A stretch of DNA of 8,861 nt from Thermoplasmata archaeon (GCA_021802165.1 JAKAAU010000050.1:1-8861), one strand, 5' to 3'; numbered from the stretch's first letter, positions 1-6,857 are shown. Program-made: numbers and translations. Notes: generated by a model from the sequence alone, not told the origin.

Positions 1-604
1 TGTACCGGTCTATTTTTTCAATCAAATCAAAATCCTTCTCGGTATAATCGCTGTTGGCGTCTGCACTTAAAACTATATCCGGAAAATTGTCCCTTACAGC
101 ACTTAGTATACCTATTTCCTTTCCCTTCATTATTTTGACTTTAATTCTTTTATATCCACGGTCAAGGGCTTCCTGTATCTTCTTTAATGTAACGTTTATA
201 TCATCCATTCCAAGTGATATTCCAACGTTTGCATATCCTCTGCTGTGCCCTATGTAATCTACCAGGGATTTTTTATTTGCTTTTGCATAATAATCATATA
301 ACAGCATTTCCATGGAAGCTTTTGCCATATTATTGCCTTTTATAAATTTCACCTGTTCATTGAATTCATCCGGCTCTGGAAGGCCTTTTACTACTGGTGC
401 AAGATACTGTTTTACAATATGGAATACTGTATAATTATCTTCTGAGCCATAAAAAGGATTTTCGTCGGTAACACTTTCAGAATAAGCAGTTATTCCATTA
501 TGTTCAAGCTTGAAAACATAAACATCCTTGTTTATATCAGTTCCGAAGCTGGTTGTGAATGGGCTTATCAGTGGCATTTTTAGCTTGTGGTAAGTTATTT
601 TCAT
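1..604 (-). CDS. menC: Enolase-superfamily enzyme, o-succinylbenzoate synthase / N-acylamino-acid racemase type (C-terminus off the window)
   Basis: Reading the minus strand from an ATG at 604 gives 201 codons with no stop before the window edge; the family is about 370 residues, so roughly the last 45% is missing. The N-terminal capping domain begins MKITYHKLKMPLISPFTTSFGT, the pattern of OSBS/NAAAR enzymes, whose 20s loop contacts substrate, and 'NPFYGSED' (49-56) matches their second specificity segment. The barrel starts near residue 120 and shows the family KxK signature (K155-V-K157; the second Lys is the usual catalytic base) and the first metal-ligand motif ADAN (D182). The other metal ligands and second catalytic Lys lie outside. 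Family members either dehydrate SHCHC to o-succinylbenzoate in menaquinone synthesis or racemise N-acyl amino acids or dipeptides. The menaquinone role is inferred; no other men gene is visible, so the symbol is tentative. A TATA-like box about 23 bases upstream supports a leaderless start at 604. Confidence 0.82.
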   Translation of the reverse strand, partial: MKITYHKLKMPLISPFTTSFGTDINKDVYVFKLEHNGITAYSESVTDENPFYGSEDNYTVFHIVKQYLAPVVKGLPEPDEFNEQVKFIKGNNMAKASMEMLLYDYYAKANKKSLVDYIGHSRGYANVGISLGMDDINVTLKKIQEALDRGYKRIKVKIMKGKEIGILSAVRDNFPDIVLSADANSDYTEKDFDLIEKIDRY

Positions 605-623
605 AAAAATATAATACGTCTGG

Positions 624-630
624 TTATAAA
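624..630 (-). promoter_or_regulatory. TATA-like box for the menC-like gene
   Basis: On the minus strand TTTATAA is centred about 23 bases upstream of the ATG at 604. Archaeal transcription usually starts about 25 bases downstream of the TATA centre, so the transcript would begin at or next to the start codon. There is no Shine-Dalgarno-like sequence in between. Confidence 0.5.
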
Positions 631-658
631 TCTATTCCTATTTTCCCGTTTAACCATT

Positions 659-673
659 CAGATATTATTTCTG
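659..673. promoter_or_regulatory. Imperfect palindrome, possible operator between divergent promoters
   Basis: CAGATATTATTTCTG is a 15-base dyad in which six of seven base pairs match around a central base. It sits about 16 bases upstream of the GH15 TATA box and about 30 bases from the menC-like TATA box. The size fits a dimeric archaeal HTH regulator, but the region is AT-rich and a chance palindrome is plausible. Confidence 0.25.
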
Positions 674-688
674 GCTGCTGATAAACTC

Positions 689-696
689 TTTATATA
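689..696 (+). promoter_or_regulatory. TATA box of the GH15/trehalose cluster
   Basis: TTTATATA is centred about 25 bases upstream of the ATG at 717, the spacing expected for a leaderless archaeal mRNA. The 13-base stretch starting here (TTTATATATTATT) recurs exactly at the MFS transporter promoter (5552-5564). Confidence 0.65.
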
Positions 697-716
697 TTAT
701 TATTATCAATTTTAGC

Positions 717-2540
717 ATGGGTACATACAGAGGGCTTTACGATCTGCGTGATGCATACAGATCGGATTATTTAAAGATTGAAAATCACGGCTTTATTGCA
801 AATAACCGCACTGCAGCACTTGTCGGGATAGATGGAACTATTGACTGGGCATGTTTGCCTAACTTTAATTCAAATCCTGTCTTTGATTCTATTCTTGATG
901 CCAGAAATGGTGGTTATTTCAAGACCAGCCCTGTAATGGAAAGCAATGTTAACCAGTATTACGAAGAATCAACCAATATACTTATAACAGAGTTTGTAAA
1001 TAACAATCAGGTAATTTTAAGGCTCACAGATTTTCTTCCAACATCATCATATAGCACAATAACGTTTCCGGAGATACACCGGCTAATTGAGGCCCCATAT
1101 TCTGATGTTGAAGTATCAATAGATATAAAATCGCATTTTAACTTTGGCTCAGGGAAAACAAACATAACCAGGGATAGAAATGGTTATATTTTCTCATGTA
1201 CAGATGACACACTTGGAATTTCCACAAATCTTAAATTGAAAAAGGGAAATGGAAATGTATACAGCAGGATAAAAGTGGAAAAAGGTTCACATGAATGGAT
1301 TGTTGTATTAAGCGGAGTAAGGCAAATTGGCAATGTAAGGCAATATGAATCATATACACGGCTGGAAGAAACAAGAAATTACTGGAGTGCATGGGCAGGA
1401 AAAATAAACTATAGTGGATTATATTACGATCATGTAATACGATCTGCACTTACATTGAGAGGGCTATTTTATGACCCTACAGGAATGATGGTTGCAGCAC
1501 CAACAACAAGCCTCCCTGAAATTATTGGTGGAGAACGAAACTGGGACTACAGGTATACCTGGATAAGGGATACTGCATATGTTGTAGAGGCACTTTCACT
1601 TATAGGGTTAAAGGACGTAGCTACAAAATTTCTCTATGATATCATGTCCATAGTTCAAAAGGATAAGAAGGTCAAAACTATATATCCGGTAAATGGGGAT
1701 TCAAAACTGGAAGAGAAAATAGTAAATTTATCCGGGTATATGGATTCAATTCCTGTAAGGATAGGAAACGAAGCATCGGAGCAGTTGCAGATAGACCAGT
1801 ACGGCTCCATAGTGAATGCTGTATTCAGGTTCCATGAGGCAGGTGGGCTTGTTACCACTTACCTGTGGGATTTTCTCATCGAAATACTGGATACACTGAA
1901 AGATATCTGGAAGCTGCCTGATTCCAGCATCTGGGAATTCAGGTCAGAACCAAAGCATTACCTGTATTCAAAATTAATATCATGGAGTGCATTTAACCGG
2001 GCAATAAAAATGGGCAGGGAACTGGGCTATAGTGCCCCATATAGAACATGGCATAAAATAAGGGAAGAGATAAAGAATGAAATAATGGAAAAGGGGTATA
2101 ACCCGGATGTAAAAGCATTTACCCAGTATTACGGGAGTGACCAGATGGATGCATCGGTATTGAGAATGCCATTGACAGGCATTATTAGTGCCAAAGATCC
2201 GCGTTTTGTCTCCACTCTTGCCAGGGTTGAAGCGGAACTGAAAAATCCATGTGGAATGTTTATTAGATATCACAGCGATGATGGACTGAAAGGCCATGAC
2301 AATGCATTTCTTTTACTGTCTTTCTGGTATGTTGAGGATTTGATATTATCAGGGCGTATTATGGAAGCAAAGGAAACATTTGAAAATATACTTGACCACT
2401 CTAACCACCTGATGCTTTTTTCTGAGGAAATTAATTTTAATGATTGCAGGGAGATGCTTGGCAATTTCCCGCAGGCAATTACCCATCTTGGGGTTATAAG
2501 GGCAGCAATAAAACTTGATGAAGCATTAAGGGGCAAATAG
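717..2540 (+). CDS. GH15 glycoside hydrolase, probable trehalase (glucoamylase-like fold)
   Basis: This 607-residue protein has full-length GH15 architecture: an N-terminal beta-sandwich domain (about 1-220, with 'AALVGIDGTIDWACLPNF' at 33-50) and an (alpha/alpha)6 barrel (about 230-600). Diagnostic barrel motifs are GGERNWDYRYTWIRD (271-285), QLQIDQYG (356-363), SSIWEFR (403-409, E407 the likely general acid) and LFSEEINF (567-574, E570 or E571 the likely general base), followed by GNFPQAITHLG (582-592). It has no signal peptide, so it should be cytoplasmic. Members of the family are glucoamylases, glucodextranases or trehalases; GH15 trehalases of about this length have been characterised from Thermoplasma and mycobacteria. 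Position directly before otsA and otsB favours trehalase (trehalose + water to two glucose), but glucoamylase is not excluded. The start at 717 is supported by the TATA box 25 bases upstream and by the absence of a ribosome binding site, as expected for a leaderless message. Confidence is high for the family and moderate for the substrate. Confidence 0.93.
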   Translation: MGTYRGLYDLRDAYRSDYLKIENHGFIANNRTAALVGIDGTIDWACLPNFNSNPVFDSILDARNGGYFKTSPVMESNVNQYYEESTNILITEFVNNNQVILRLTDFLPTSSYSTITFPEIHRLIEAPYSDVEVSIDIKSHFNFGSGKTNITRDRNGYIFSCTDDTLGISTNLKLKKGNGNVYSRIKVEKGSHEWIVVLSGVRQIGNVRQYESYTRLEETRNYWSAWAGKINYSGLYYDHVIRSALTLRGLFYDPTGMMVAAPTTSLPEIIGGERNWDYRYTWIRDTAYVVEALSLIGLKDVATKFLYDIMSIVQKDKKVKTIYPVNGDSKLEEKIVNLSGYMDSIPVRIGNEASEQLQIDQYGSIVNAVFRFHEAGGLVTTYLWDFLIEILDTLKDIWKLPDSSIWEFRSEPKHYLYSKLISWSAFNRAIKMGRELGYSAPYRTWHKIREEIKNEIMEKGYNPDVKAFTQYYGSDQMDASVLRMPLTGIISAKDPRFVSTLARVEAELKNPCGMFIRYHSDDGLKGHDNAFLLLSFWYVEDLILSGRIMEAKETFENILDHSNHLMLFSEEINFNDCREMLGNFPQAITHLGVIRAAIKLDEALRGK

Positions 2541-2549
2541 ATATATTTA
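2541..2549 (+). promoter_or_regulatory. TATA-like box for otsA, directly after the GH15 stop
   Basis: ATATATTTA begins right after the GH15 TAG and is centred about 24 bases before the otsA ATG at 2569, giving a predicted leaderless start. It suggests that otsA and otsB can be transcribed without the hydrolase gene, although read-through from the upstream promoter remains possible across this 28-base gap. Confidence 0.4.
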
Positions 2550-2568
2550 ATAATGTTTTAATCAGGTA

Positions 2569-3921
2569 ATGTATTATAAGAGTATGAAGAAGATACTTGT
2601 GGTTACCAGCCGTGCACCATTTTCATACCGGTATGCTCCGGGAGGTGATGTCAGGATATATAATGTAGGTGGAGTTGCCACAGCCCTCAGCACAATGCTT
2701 AAGGGAACCGGAGGCACTTGGGTATGCTGGGGCGATGGAAAGAATGACATGGCACACCAGGAGGAAACTACAGATGGGTATAAGATAGCAAGGGTATTCC
2801 TAAACAAAACTGAAAAATTCGGGTTTTACAATAGCTATTCCAACAGGGTTTTATGGCCATTATTCCACTATTTTAGAAACAATATACATTTTGACTCCAC
2901 AGCTTTTAAGTATTATTATATTGCAAATGAAAAATTTGCAAAAAAAATAAAGGAAAATATAACGCCGGATACAATAATATGGGTGCATGACTACCAGCTT
3001 ATGATGATCCCGTCAATATTGAGAACTATGGACATATCCAATTATATAATATTCTCATGGCACATCCCATGGATATCTCCTGAATTTTTCAGCATACTCC
3101 CCGAAGCAAAATTTCTCGCACAGAGCATTTCAAAATCTAATCTGGTAACATTTCATACCAGGCTGTATGAGAAGAATTTTTTCAATACTCTGGAGTACCA
3201 TGAAATAAAAGTTAAAAATAGATTAAAAACTCTTGCAATTCCCCTGGGGATCGATAAAAATTTTTTTCACCTGTCTAAAACCATGGCAATTAAACCAAAA
3301 AAAGAAAAAGCATCAATTATATTTTCAATAGACCGCCTTGATTATACAAAAGGGCTTCTACAGAGGGTAAAGGCTATTGAGAAGATTCTCAGTTACAGAA
3401 AGGACCTTATAGGGAAATTAGTATATTTAATGAACGTTACACCAAGCCGTACAGGCATTCCAGAATATGATGAAATTAAAGAGCAACTGGAGATGGAAGT
3501 GGGAAGGGTAAACGGTCTTTACAGTACAACTTCATGGGTGCCTATAATTTACATATACAGGAAAATATCACAGAAATATCTGGTTTCATTATATGCACGA
3601 AGTGACATAGCATTGATTACCCCATTAATGGATGGTTTAAACCTTGTTTCCAAAGAGTTTGTAGCAACTACGGATAAGGGTGTGCTTATACTATCAAAAT
3701 TCGCCGGGGCTGCGGAATATATGGACGGAGCGTTGATAGTAAACCCTAATAATATAAATGAACTGGCAAGTGCCATAGTAAGGGCAATGGAAATGGATGG
3801 AGAGGAAAAAATGTCACGGCTCAAAAGGATGAAAAAGGATGTATATGTAAAGAACAGTAACTGGTGGTATAAGAGGATATTAACAACAGCAGAAAGGCAA
3901 TGGCATGTATCAGGAGAATAA
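2569..3921 (+). CDS. otsA: Trehalose-6-phosphate synthase (GT20 family)
   Basis: The enzyme transfers glucose from a nucleotide sugar to glucose-6-phosphate, making trehalose-6-phosphate with retention of configuration. The 450-residue length matches single-domain OtsA. The GT-B fold landmarks are in order: the donor-site glycines NVGGVATAL (32-40), WVHDYQL (138-144), WHIPW (164-168, in place of the usual HxPFP), IPLGID (224-229), the RLDYTKG phosphate-binding motif (R256, K261 equivalent to E. coli R262/K267), DGLNLVSKE (355-363, equivalent to E. coli D361-E369) and LILSKFAGAAEY (373-384). The nucleotide preference (UDP, GDP or ADP) cannot be read from this. An ATG at 2584 (MKKILVV) fits the usual family N-terminus, but the TATA spacing favours 2569. 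GT20 also contains glucosylglycerol-phosphate synthases; the adjacent otsB makes trehalose the better call. Confidence 0.93.
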   Translation: MYYKSMKKILVVTSRAPFSYRYAPGGDVRIYNVGGVATALSTMLKGTGGTWVCWGDGKNDMAHQEETTDGYKIARVFLNKTEKFGFYNSYSNRVLWPLFHYFRNNIHFDSTAFKYYYIANEKFAKKIKENITPDTIIWVHDYQLMMIPSILRTMDISNYIIFSWHIPWISPEFFSILPEAKFLAQSISKSNLVTFHTRLYEKNFFNTLEYHEIKVKNRLKTLAIPLGIDKNFFHLSKTMAIKPKKEKASIIFSIDRLDYTKGLLQRVKAIEKILSYRKDLIGKLVYLMNVTPSRTGIPEYDEIKEQLEMEVGRVNGLYSTTSWVPIIYIYRKISQKYLVSLYARSDIALITPLMDGLNLVSKEFVATTDKGVLILSKFAGAAEYMDGALIVNPNNINELASAIVRAMEMDGEEKMSRLKRMKKDVYVKNSNWWYKRILTTAERQWHVSGE

Positions 3922-4636
3922 AATTATACATAGAATAGAAAAAATAATTTCCATGGAACCACAGTTATTTCTTGATTATGACGGAACACTGGTCCCGATT
4001 ATCAAGAATCCAGAAATTAACCAGGCAGATTATGACCTGCTTAAACTAATCTCGCATTTAGATTCCCGTTTTGAAATGTATATAGTTACAGGAAGGGAGG
4101 TTAGTGACATAATCCGTTTTCTCGGGGAATATAATATTATAGGCCTTCATGGTTCAGTATTTCATATAGATGGCCAGACGATAAATATTCCAGAATTCGC
4201 TCCATATGTAGAACTATTCAATCAAATATATCAGAATACGGTATATATTCAGGAAAAGTTTCATGGATTGAGGATATACAATAAAACAGGTAGCATCCTT
4301 TTTCATATGGGCAATATTAAAAATCCGCGCTCCCGTGAAACTGTATATAAAATTATTAATTTCCTTGCATTCCGTTACAATATTGAATTATACACAGGAA
4401 TAGATATAATAGAATTGAGAATTCCACACATTAATAAGGGTACCGCAATTAAGCAGATAAGGAACCTTAACCGACCTGCAATAATAATAGGTGATGACAG
4501 GACAGATGAAGATTCTTTTATTGCCAATCAGGATGCAATAACCATAAAGATTGGAGATGGGGAGACACATGCCAGATTTGCTATTCCCTATGAACGCGTT
4601 AGGCCATTATTATGGGAGTTGTTAAAAATTTTATAG
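3905..4636 (+). CDS. otsB: Trehalose-6-phosphate phosphatase (HAD superfamily)
   Basis: This 243-residue HAD phosphatase removes phosphate from trehalose-6-phosphate to give trehalose. Motif I is FLDYDGTLVP (D24 the nucleophile, D26 the acid/base), motif II is VTGR (T62), motif III is the Lys of HINKGTAI (K178) and motif IV is GDDRTDEDSF (196-205, Mg-binding acids). The cap domain lies between motifs II and III, about 90-165, after LHGSV (81-85). Length and motif order match archaeal OtsB proteins such as the structurally solved Thermoplasma acidophilum T6P-phosphatase-related protein. The start overlaps the otsA end by 17 bases in another frame, which points to translational coupling. A later ATG at 3953 would begin only seven residues before the nucleophile and would lose the first helix, so it is less likely. 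No strong Shine-Dalgarno is visible, only an AAAGG about 7 bases upstream. Confidence 0.92.
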   Translation: MYQENKIIHRIEKIISMEPQLFLDYDGTLVPIIKNPEINQADYDLLKLISHLDSRFEMYIVTGREVSDIIRFLGEYNIIGLHGSVFHIDGQTINIPEFAPYVELFNQIYQNTVYIQEKFHGLRIYNKTGSILFHMGNIKNPRSRETVYKIINFLAFRYNIELYTGIDIIELRIPHINKGTAIKQIRNLNRPAIIIGDDRTDEDSFIANQDAITIKIGDGETHARFAIPYERVRPLLWELLKIL

Positions 4637-4641
4637 TTGTG

Positions 4642-4651
4642 ATATGCATAT
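4642..4651. repeat. Short perfect palindrome between convergent genes
   Basis: ATATGCATAT is a 10-base perfect palindrome in the 29-base gap between otsB and the convergent SDR gene. It contains no G+C stem long enough for a bacterial-type terminator. It may be chance in AT-rich DNA. Confidence 0.2.
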
Positions 4652-4660
4652 AAAAATAAA
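4650..4660 (-). terminator. T-rich tract after the SDR gene, possible terminator
   Basis: Starting 5 bases past the SDR stop codon, the minus strand reads TTTATTTTTAT. Archaeal RNA polymerase commonly terminates at T-rich tracts without a hairpin. The evidence is composition only. Confidence 0.3.
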
Positions 4661-4665
4661 CAGTT

Positions 4666-5466
4666 TCAGTTGCCCTTATATGTCTGAAAATCCATGAAGT
4701 CTACCACTTCCAACCCTGTAAAATTGAGCCCATACAGTTTTTCAGCCCTGGACGAGTCAATACTGTAATCAAGGTTTTGCCCCAGGTAAGATTTTATGAA
4801 TGGGCAAGGTTCGTCGCGTATTGAATAGTATAATTTCCTCCCAAATTCATAAAGTGTCATTGTTTCTTCTCCTGCTATATTAATAATACCCCTGTCCATA
4901 TCTCTCATGGCTTTATAAACGCCAATAGAAAGATCAGAATTGAGCACAGGATTTATAATTATGTCATTATTAAGTTTTATGGGCATTTTACTCCTTATTG
5001 CAGCCAGTATATCGGTATAAATGTTGTAGGTACATTTTCCATATGTCATGCCTCTCCTTATTATAAGATAATGTTCGTTGCCCTTTGCCAATTCTTCCGC
5101 CTTCAATTTTGCCTTGCCATATTCTGTTTCTGGAATGGTTGCACTCTCTTCATTTTTTATGGCACTTGATGAGGAATACACAAGCTGATTTGACAGGAGT
5201 ATTTTCTTGCCATTTTGAAATTTTTCATTTATGAGCCCCTGGATCCCGTAGTTCATTTCAATATAATTTTTATTTTTTGAATAAAATGGTATATCAAAAT
5301 TATTGATAATAAAATCATAATCATCATGCAGTTCCATTAAGGATTCAGCAAATTTTTCAATGCCTTTCAATGGGAATAATGACTGAATTTTGTTGGCGTC
5401 TCCGTAGTCTTTGGCAAATCTAAAGCCAAAACTTTCGTCCCCATCCAGAATAAGAATTTTTGACAT
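4666..5466 (-). CDS. Divergent RmlD-like extended short-chain dehydrogenase/epimerase
   Basis: This 266-residue protein has the layout of NAD(P)-dependent nucleotide-sugar reductases and epimerases, closest to dTDP-4-dehydrorhamnose reductase (RmlD): an N-terminal Rossmann strand (ILILDGD, 4-10), a central strand ending LLSNQLVYSS (90-99), a YxxxK active-site pair (Y116, K120 in PETEYGKAKLKAEE), a following RRGMTYG (137-143) and a C-terminal substrate half with NIAGEETMTLYEFGRKL (196-212). Two features are unusual. The GxxGxxG dinucleotide loop is degenerate (GDESFG, 9-14), and the Thr of the RmlD STDYVF motif is Asn (S92-N93-Q94). The second Rossmann region is also short. It may be a reductase, an epimerase, or a cofactor-binding protein with altered chemistry; the substrate is unknown. 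It is transcribed divergently from the MFS gene and converges on otsB. Its predicted promoter gives a leaderless or nearly leaderless start at 5466. Confidence 0.8.
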   Translation of the reverse strand: MSKILILDGDESFGFRFAKDYGDANKIQSLFPLKGIEKFAESLMELHDDYDFIINNFDIPFYSKNKNYIEMNYGIQGLINEKFQNGKKILLSNQLVYSSSSAIKNEESATIPETEYGKAKLKAEELAKGNEHYLIIRRGMTYGKCTYNIYTDILAAIRSKMPIKLNNDIIINPVLNSDLSIGVYKAMRDMDRGIINIAGEETMTLYEFGRKLYYSIRDEPCPFIKSYLGQNLDYSIDSSRAEKLYGLNFTGLEVVDFMDFQTYKGN

Positions 5467-5488
5467 ATTACTATAAATGTCATCAAAG

Positions 5489-5496
5489 CATATAAG
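5489..5496 (-). promoter_or_regulatory. TATA-like box for the SDR gene
   Basis: On the minus strand CTTATATG is centred about 26 bases upstream of the ATG at 5466. A second AT-rich candidate (TTTATAAAGTATATT, about 5500-5514) lies further upstream and would give a leader of about 15 bases. A partial dyad, AAGTGT/ATACTT (5494-5509), overlaps both. Confidence 0.45.
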
Positions 5497-5515
5497 TGTG
5501 AATATACTTTATAAA

Positions 5516-5573
5516 TAAATATTTTTGTAATATATAATTATCAGGTAAATATTTATATATTATTCTGTAATAT
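5516..5573. repeat. Two spaced direct repeats in the SDR/MFS divergent promoter
   Basis: TAAATATTT occurs at 5516-5524 and 5546-5554, and TGTAATAT occurs at 5526-5533 and 5566-5573, in the same order each time. The first elements are 30 bases apart and the second 40 apart. The second copy differs by about 10 extra bases that hold part of the MFS TATA box. This may be a duplicated regulator site or low-complexity AT sequence. Confidence 0.3.
5552..5559 (+). promoter_or_regulatory. TATA box of the MFS transporter gene
   Basis: TTTATATA is centred about 30 bases before the ATG at 5586, which predicts a start near 5580 and a leader of about 5 bases or less. No ribosome binding site is present. 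The 13 bases from here are identical to those at the GH15 promoter (689-701). Confidence 0.6.
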
Positions 5574-5585
5574 CTTGAAACTAAT

Positions 5586-6794
5586 ATGGAAAAAAAGAAC
5601 GTTAGTTTTATTTATCTGGCTATTACGCTTATGATCATGACCTTCTCCATGAGGGCAACAAATAATATGATCATTACAACAGTGCCATTACTTGCGAAGA
5701 TTGATCTTGGATTCTCCAGCTTCTTTGTTGGTATAATATCAGCAGTTATCTACCTGTTTACATTTACAGTGACATTTTACGTTAACCCGCGTATCAACGC
5801 TAAACTCAGAAGGCAGTTGTTCATAGGGGCAAACTTTGCAATACTGTTTTCGCTCATAGCATATTATTTCACAAATGGAATAGCTATATGGGGAATATCA
5901 GCACTTGCCGGGCTCGCGTACGGAATTATGATGCCGAATCTCATTACCTCCTCAACCCTGTTAAAGGATCAGAAAGAGCGCGAGAGGCTTATCTCCTTAT
6001 ATTCAGTGGGATTGAGCCTTAGCCTTATACTCGGGCCGACTATAGAAGATTACATATTGACATTTGTGAGCTACAGGGATGTATTTCTTTTATTCATACC
6101 AATAGTTATTGCAGGAGTTATAGTCTCAACCATGATAAAATTCCCGCACACAAAAAATGAAACCAGGGCAAATGTGATGAAAAATGATGGTTTGAGGGCC
6201 AGCTTACTAACTATAACGACCTATAACATACCATTTGCAGCCCTTAGCATTTTCCTTACACTGTACGCTATAGCACGCTTTCACGTTTCAGGTGCAGTTG
6301 CTTATTCCCCCTATATATATTTCTTCTCCATTTCATTCCTGACAAGGATACTGCTAACAATACACCCGTTAAAACACATAAAACTTCCACTTTTATTTTC
6401 TATAATGATTACGGGTTTTGCACTGATAATGTTTCCATTCCTTACTACATTTACATCGTTCCTGCTGTTGATGATGTTGCTGGGCATACCACATGGCTCA
6501 ATATTTCCCATGTCGACTATTATGATTGCAAGAGGAACCAGTGTAGAACAGAGAAGTGCTGCAAACTCCTATTTCATGGCGTATAATAATATCCTGTTCA
6601 TGGTCATCCCGCTGGCATTCGGTTATATTGTTAAGTTCATAGGATACGAATATTCGTTCCTTATACTTATAGCACCTGTAATATTGTCTGCCGTTGCCCT
6701 CTTCAAGATATATGGCTCTAATACCACCATATTTATTTCAAATCTTAAGAAGGTGCCGCCCAATGCAATTTCCGGGAAGAAAAATGACCTGTGA
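5586..6794 (+). CDS. MFS transporter, 12 predicted membrane helices, substrate unknown
   Basis: This 402-residue integral membrane protein is nearly all hydrophobic segments. Predicted helices by eye lie at about 9-32, 43-63, 75-95, 99-119, 136-156, 165-183, then after a polar cytoplasmic loop (185-204) at 205-229, 238-258, 266-285, 288-308, 328-350 and 354-374. The 6+6 pattern with a central loop is the major facilitator layout. The loop after helix 2, NPRINAKLRRQL (67-78), sits where motif A (GxLaDrxGrkr) belongs but keeps only its basic character. TM5 carries SVGLSLSLILGPTIEDYI (140-157), a glycine/proline-rich stretch resembling motif C of the antiporter branch, so export is possible. A short basic tail follows (375-402). 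There is no signal peptide, and no nearby gene indicates the substrate. The start fits the TATA box about 30 bases upstream. Confidence 0.85.
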   Translation: MEKKNVSFIYLAITLMIMTFSMRATNNMIITTVPLLAKIDLGFSSFFVGIISAVIYLFTFTVTFYVNPRINAKLRRQLFIGANFAILFSLIAYYFTNGIAIWGISALAGLAYGIMMPNLITSSTLLKDQKERERLISLYSVGLSLSLILGPTIEDYILTFVSYRDVFLLFIPIVIAGVIVSTMIKFPHTKNETRANVMKNDGLRASLLTITTYNIPFAALSIFLTLYAIARFHVSGAVAYSPYIYFFSISFLTRILLTIHPLKHIKLPLLFSIMITGFALIMFPFLTTFTSFLLLMMLLGIPHGSIFPMSTIMIARGTSVEQRSAANSYFMAYNNILFMVIPLAFGYIVKFIGYEYSFLILIAPVILSAVALFKIYGSNTTIFISNLKKVPPNAISGKKNDL

Positions 6795-6812
6795 ATTAAA
6801 TTATTTTGAACA

Positions 6813-6825
6813 TTTTTATATTTTT
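6813..6825 (+). promoter_or_regulatory. TATA-like box of the ATPase gene, also a T-rich tract after the MFS gene
   Basis: TTTTTATATTTTT is the best TATA match before the ATPase, centred about 49 bases upstream of its ATG. That predicts a start near 6844 and a 5' leader of about 24 bases, unlike the other genes here. The two T5 runs about 20 bases after the MFS stop could also end the MFS transcript. Confidence 0.45.
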
Positions 6826-6832
6826 CAATACA

Positions 6833-6847
6833 GTTAAATCTATTAAC
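6833..6847. promoter_or_regulatory. Inverted repeat near the predicted ATPase transcription start
   Basis: GTTAA and TTAAC (6833-6837 and 6843-6847) form a perfect 5-bp dyad around the spacer ATCTA. It falls between the TATA-like tract and the predicted transcription start, a typical place for an archaeal repressor to block polymerase. It is short and AT-rich, so it is only a candidate. Confidence 0.25.
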
Positions 6848-6857
6848 AATATTATTA

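Noticed and set aside
54..257. Plus-strand open frame of 67 codons
   Set aside because: It is antisense to the menC-like gene, which shows KxK and DAN motifs in the minus-strand frame.
1980..2536. Minus-strand open frames inside the GH15 gene (1980-2297, 2270-2536, also 1231-1449 and 1655-1858)
   Set aside because: They are shadows of the GH15 frame, which carries conserved catalytic motifs over the same stretch.
4637..4665. Possible hairpin terminator between otsB and the SDR gene
   Set aside because: Only the AT palindrome ATATGCATAT is present. There is no GC stem followed by a T-run on the plus strand, so I list only the T-rich tract on the minus strand.
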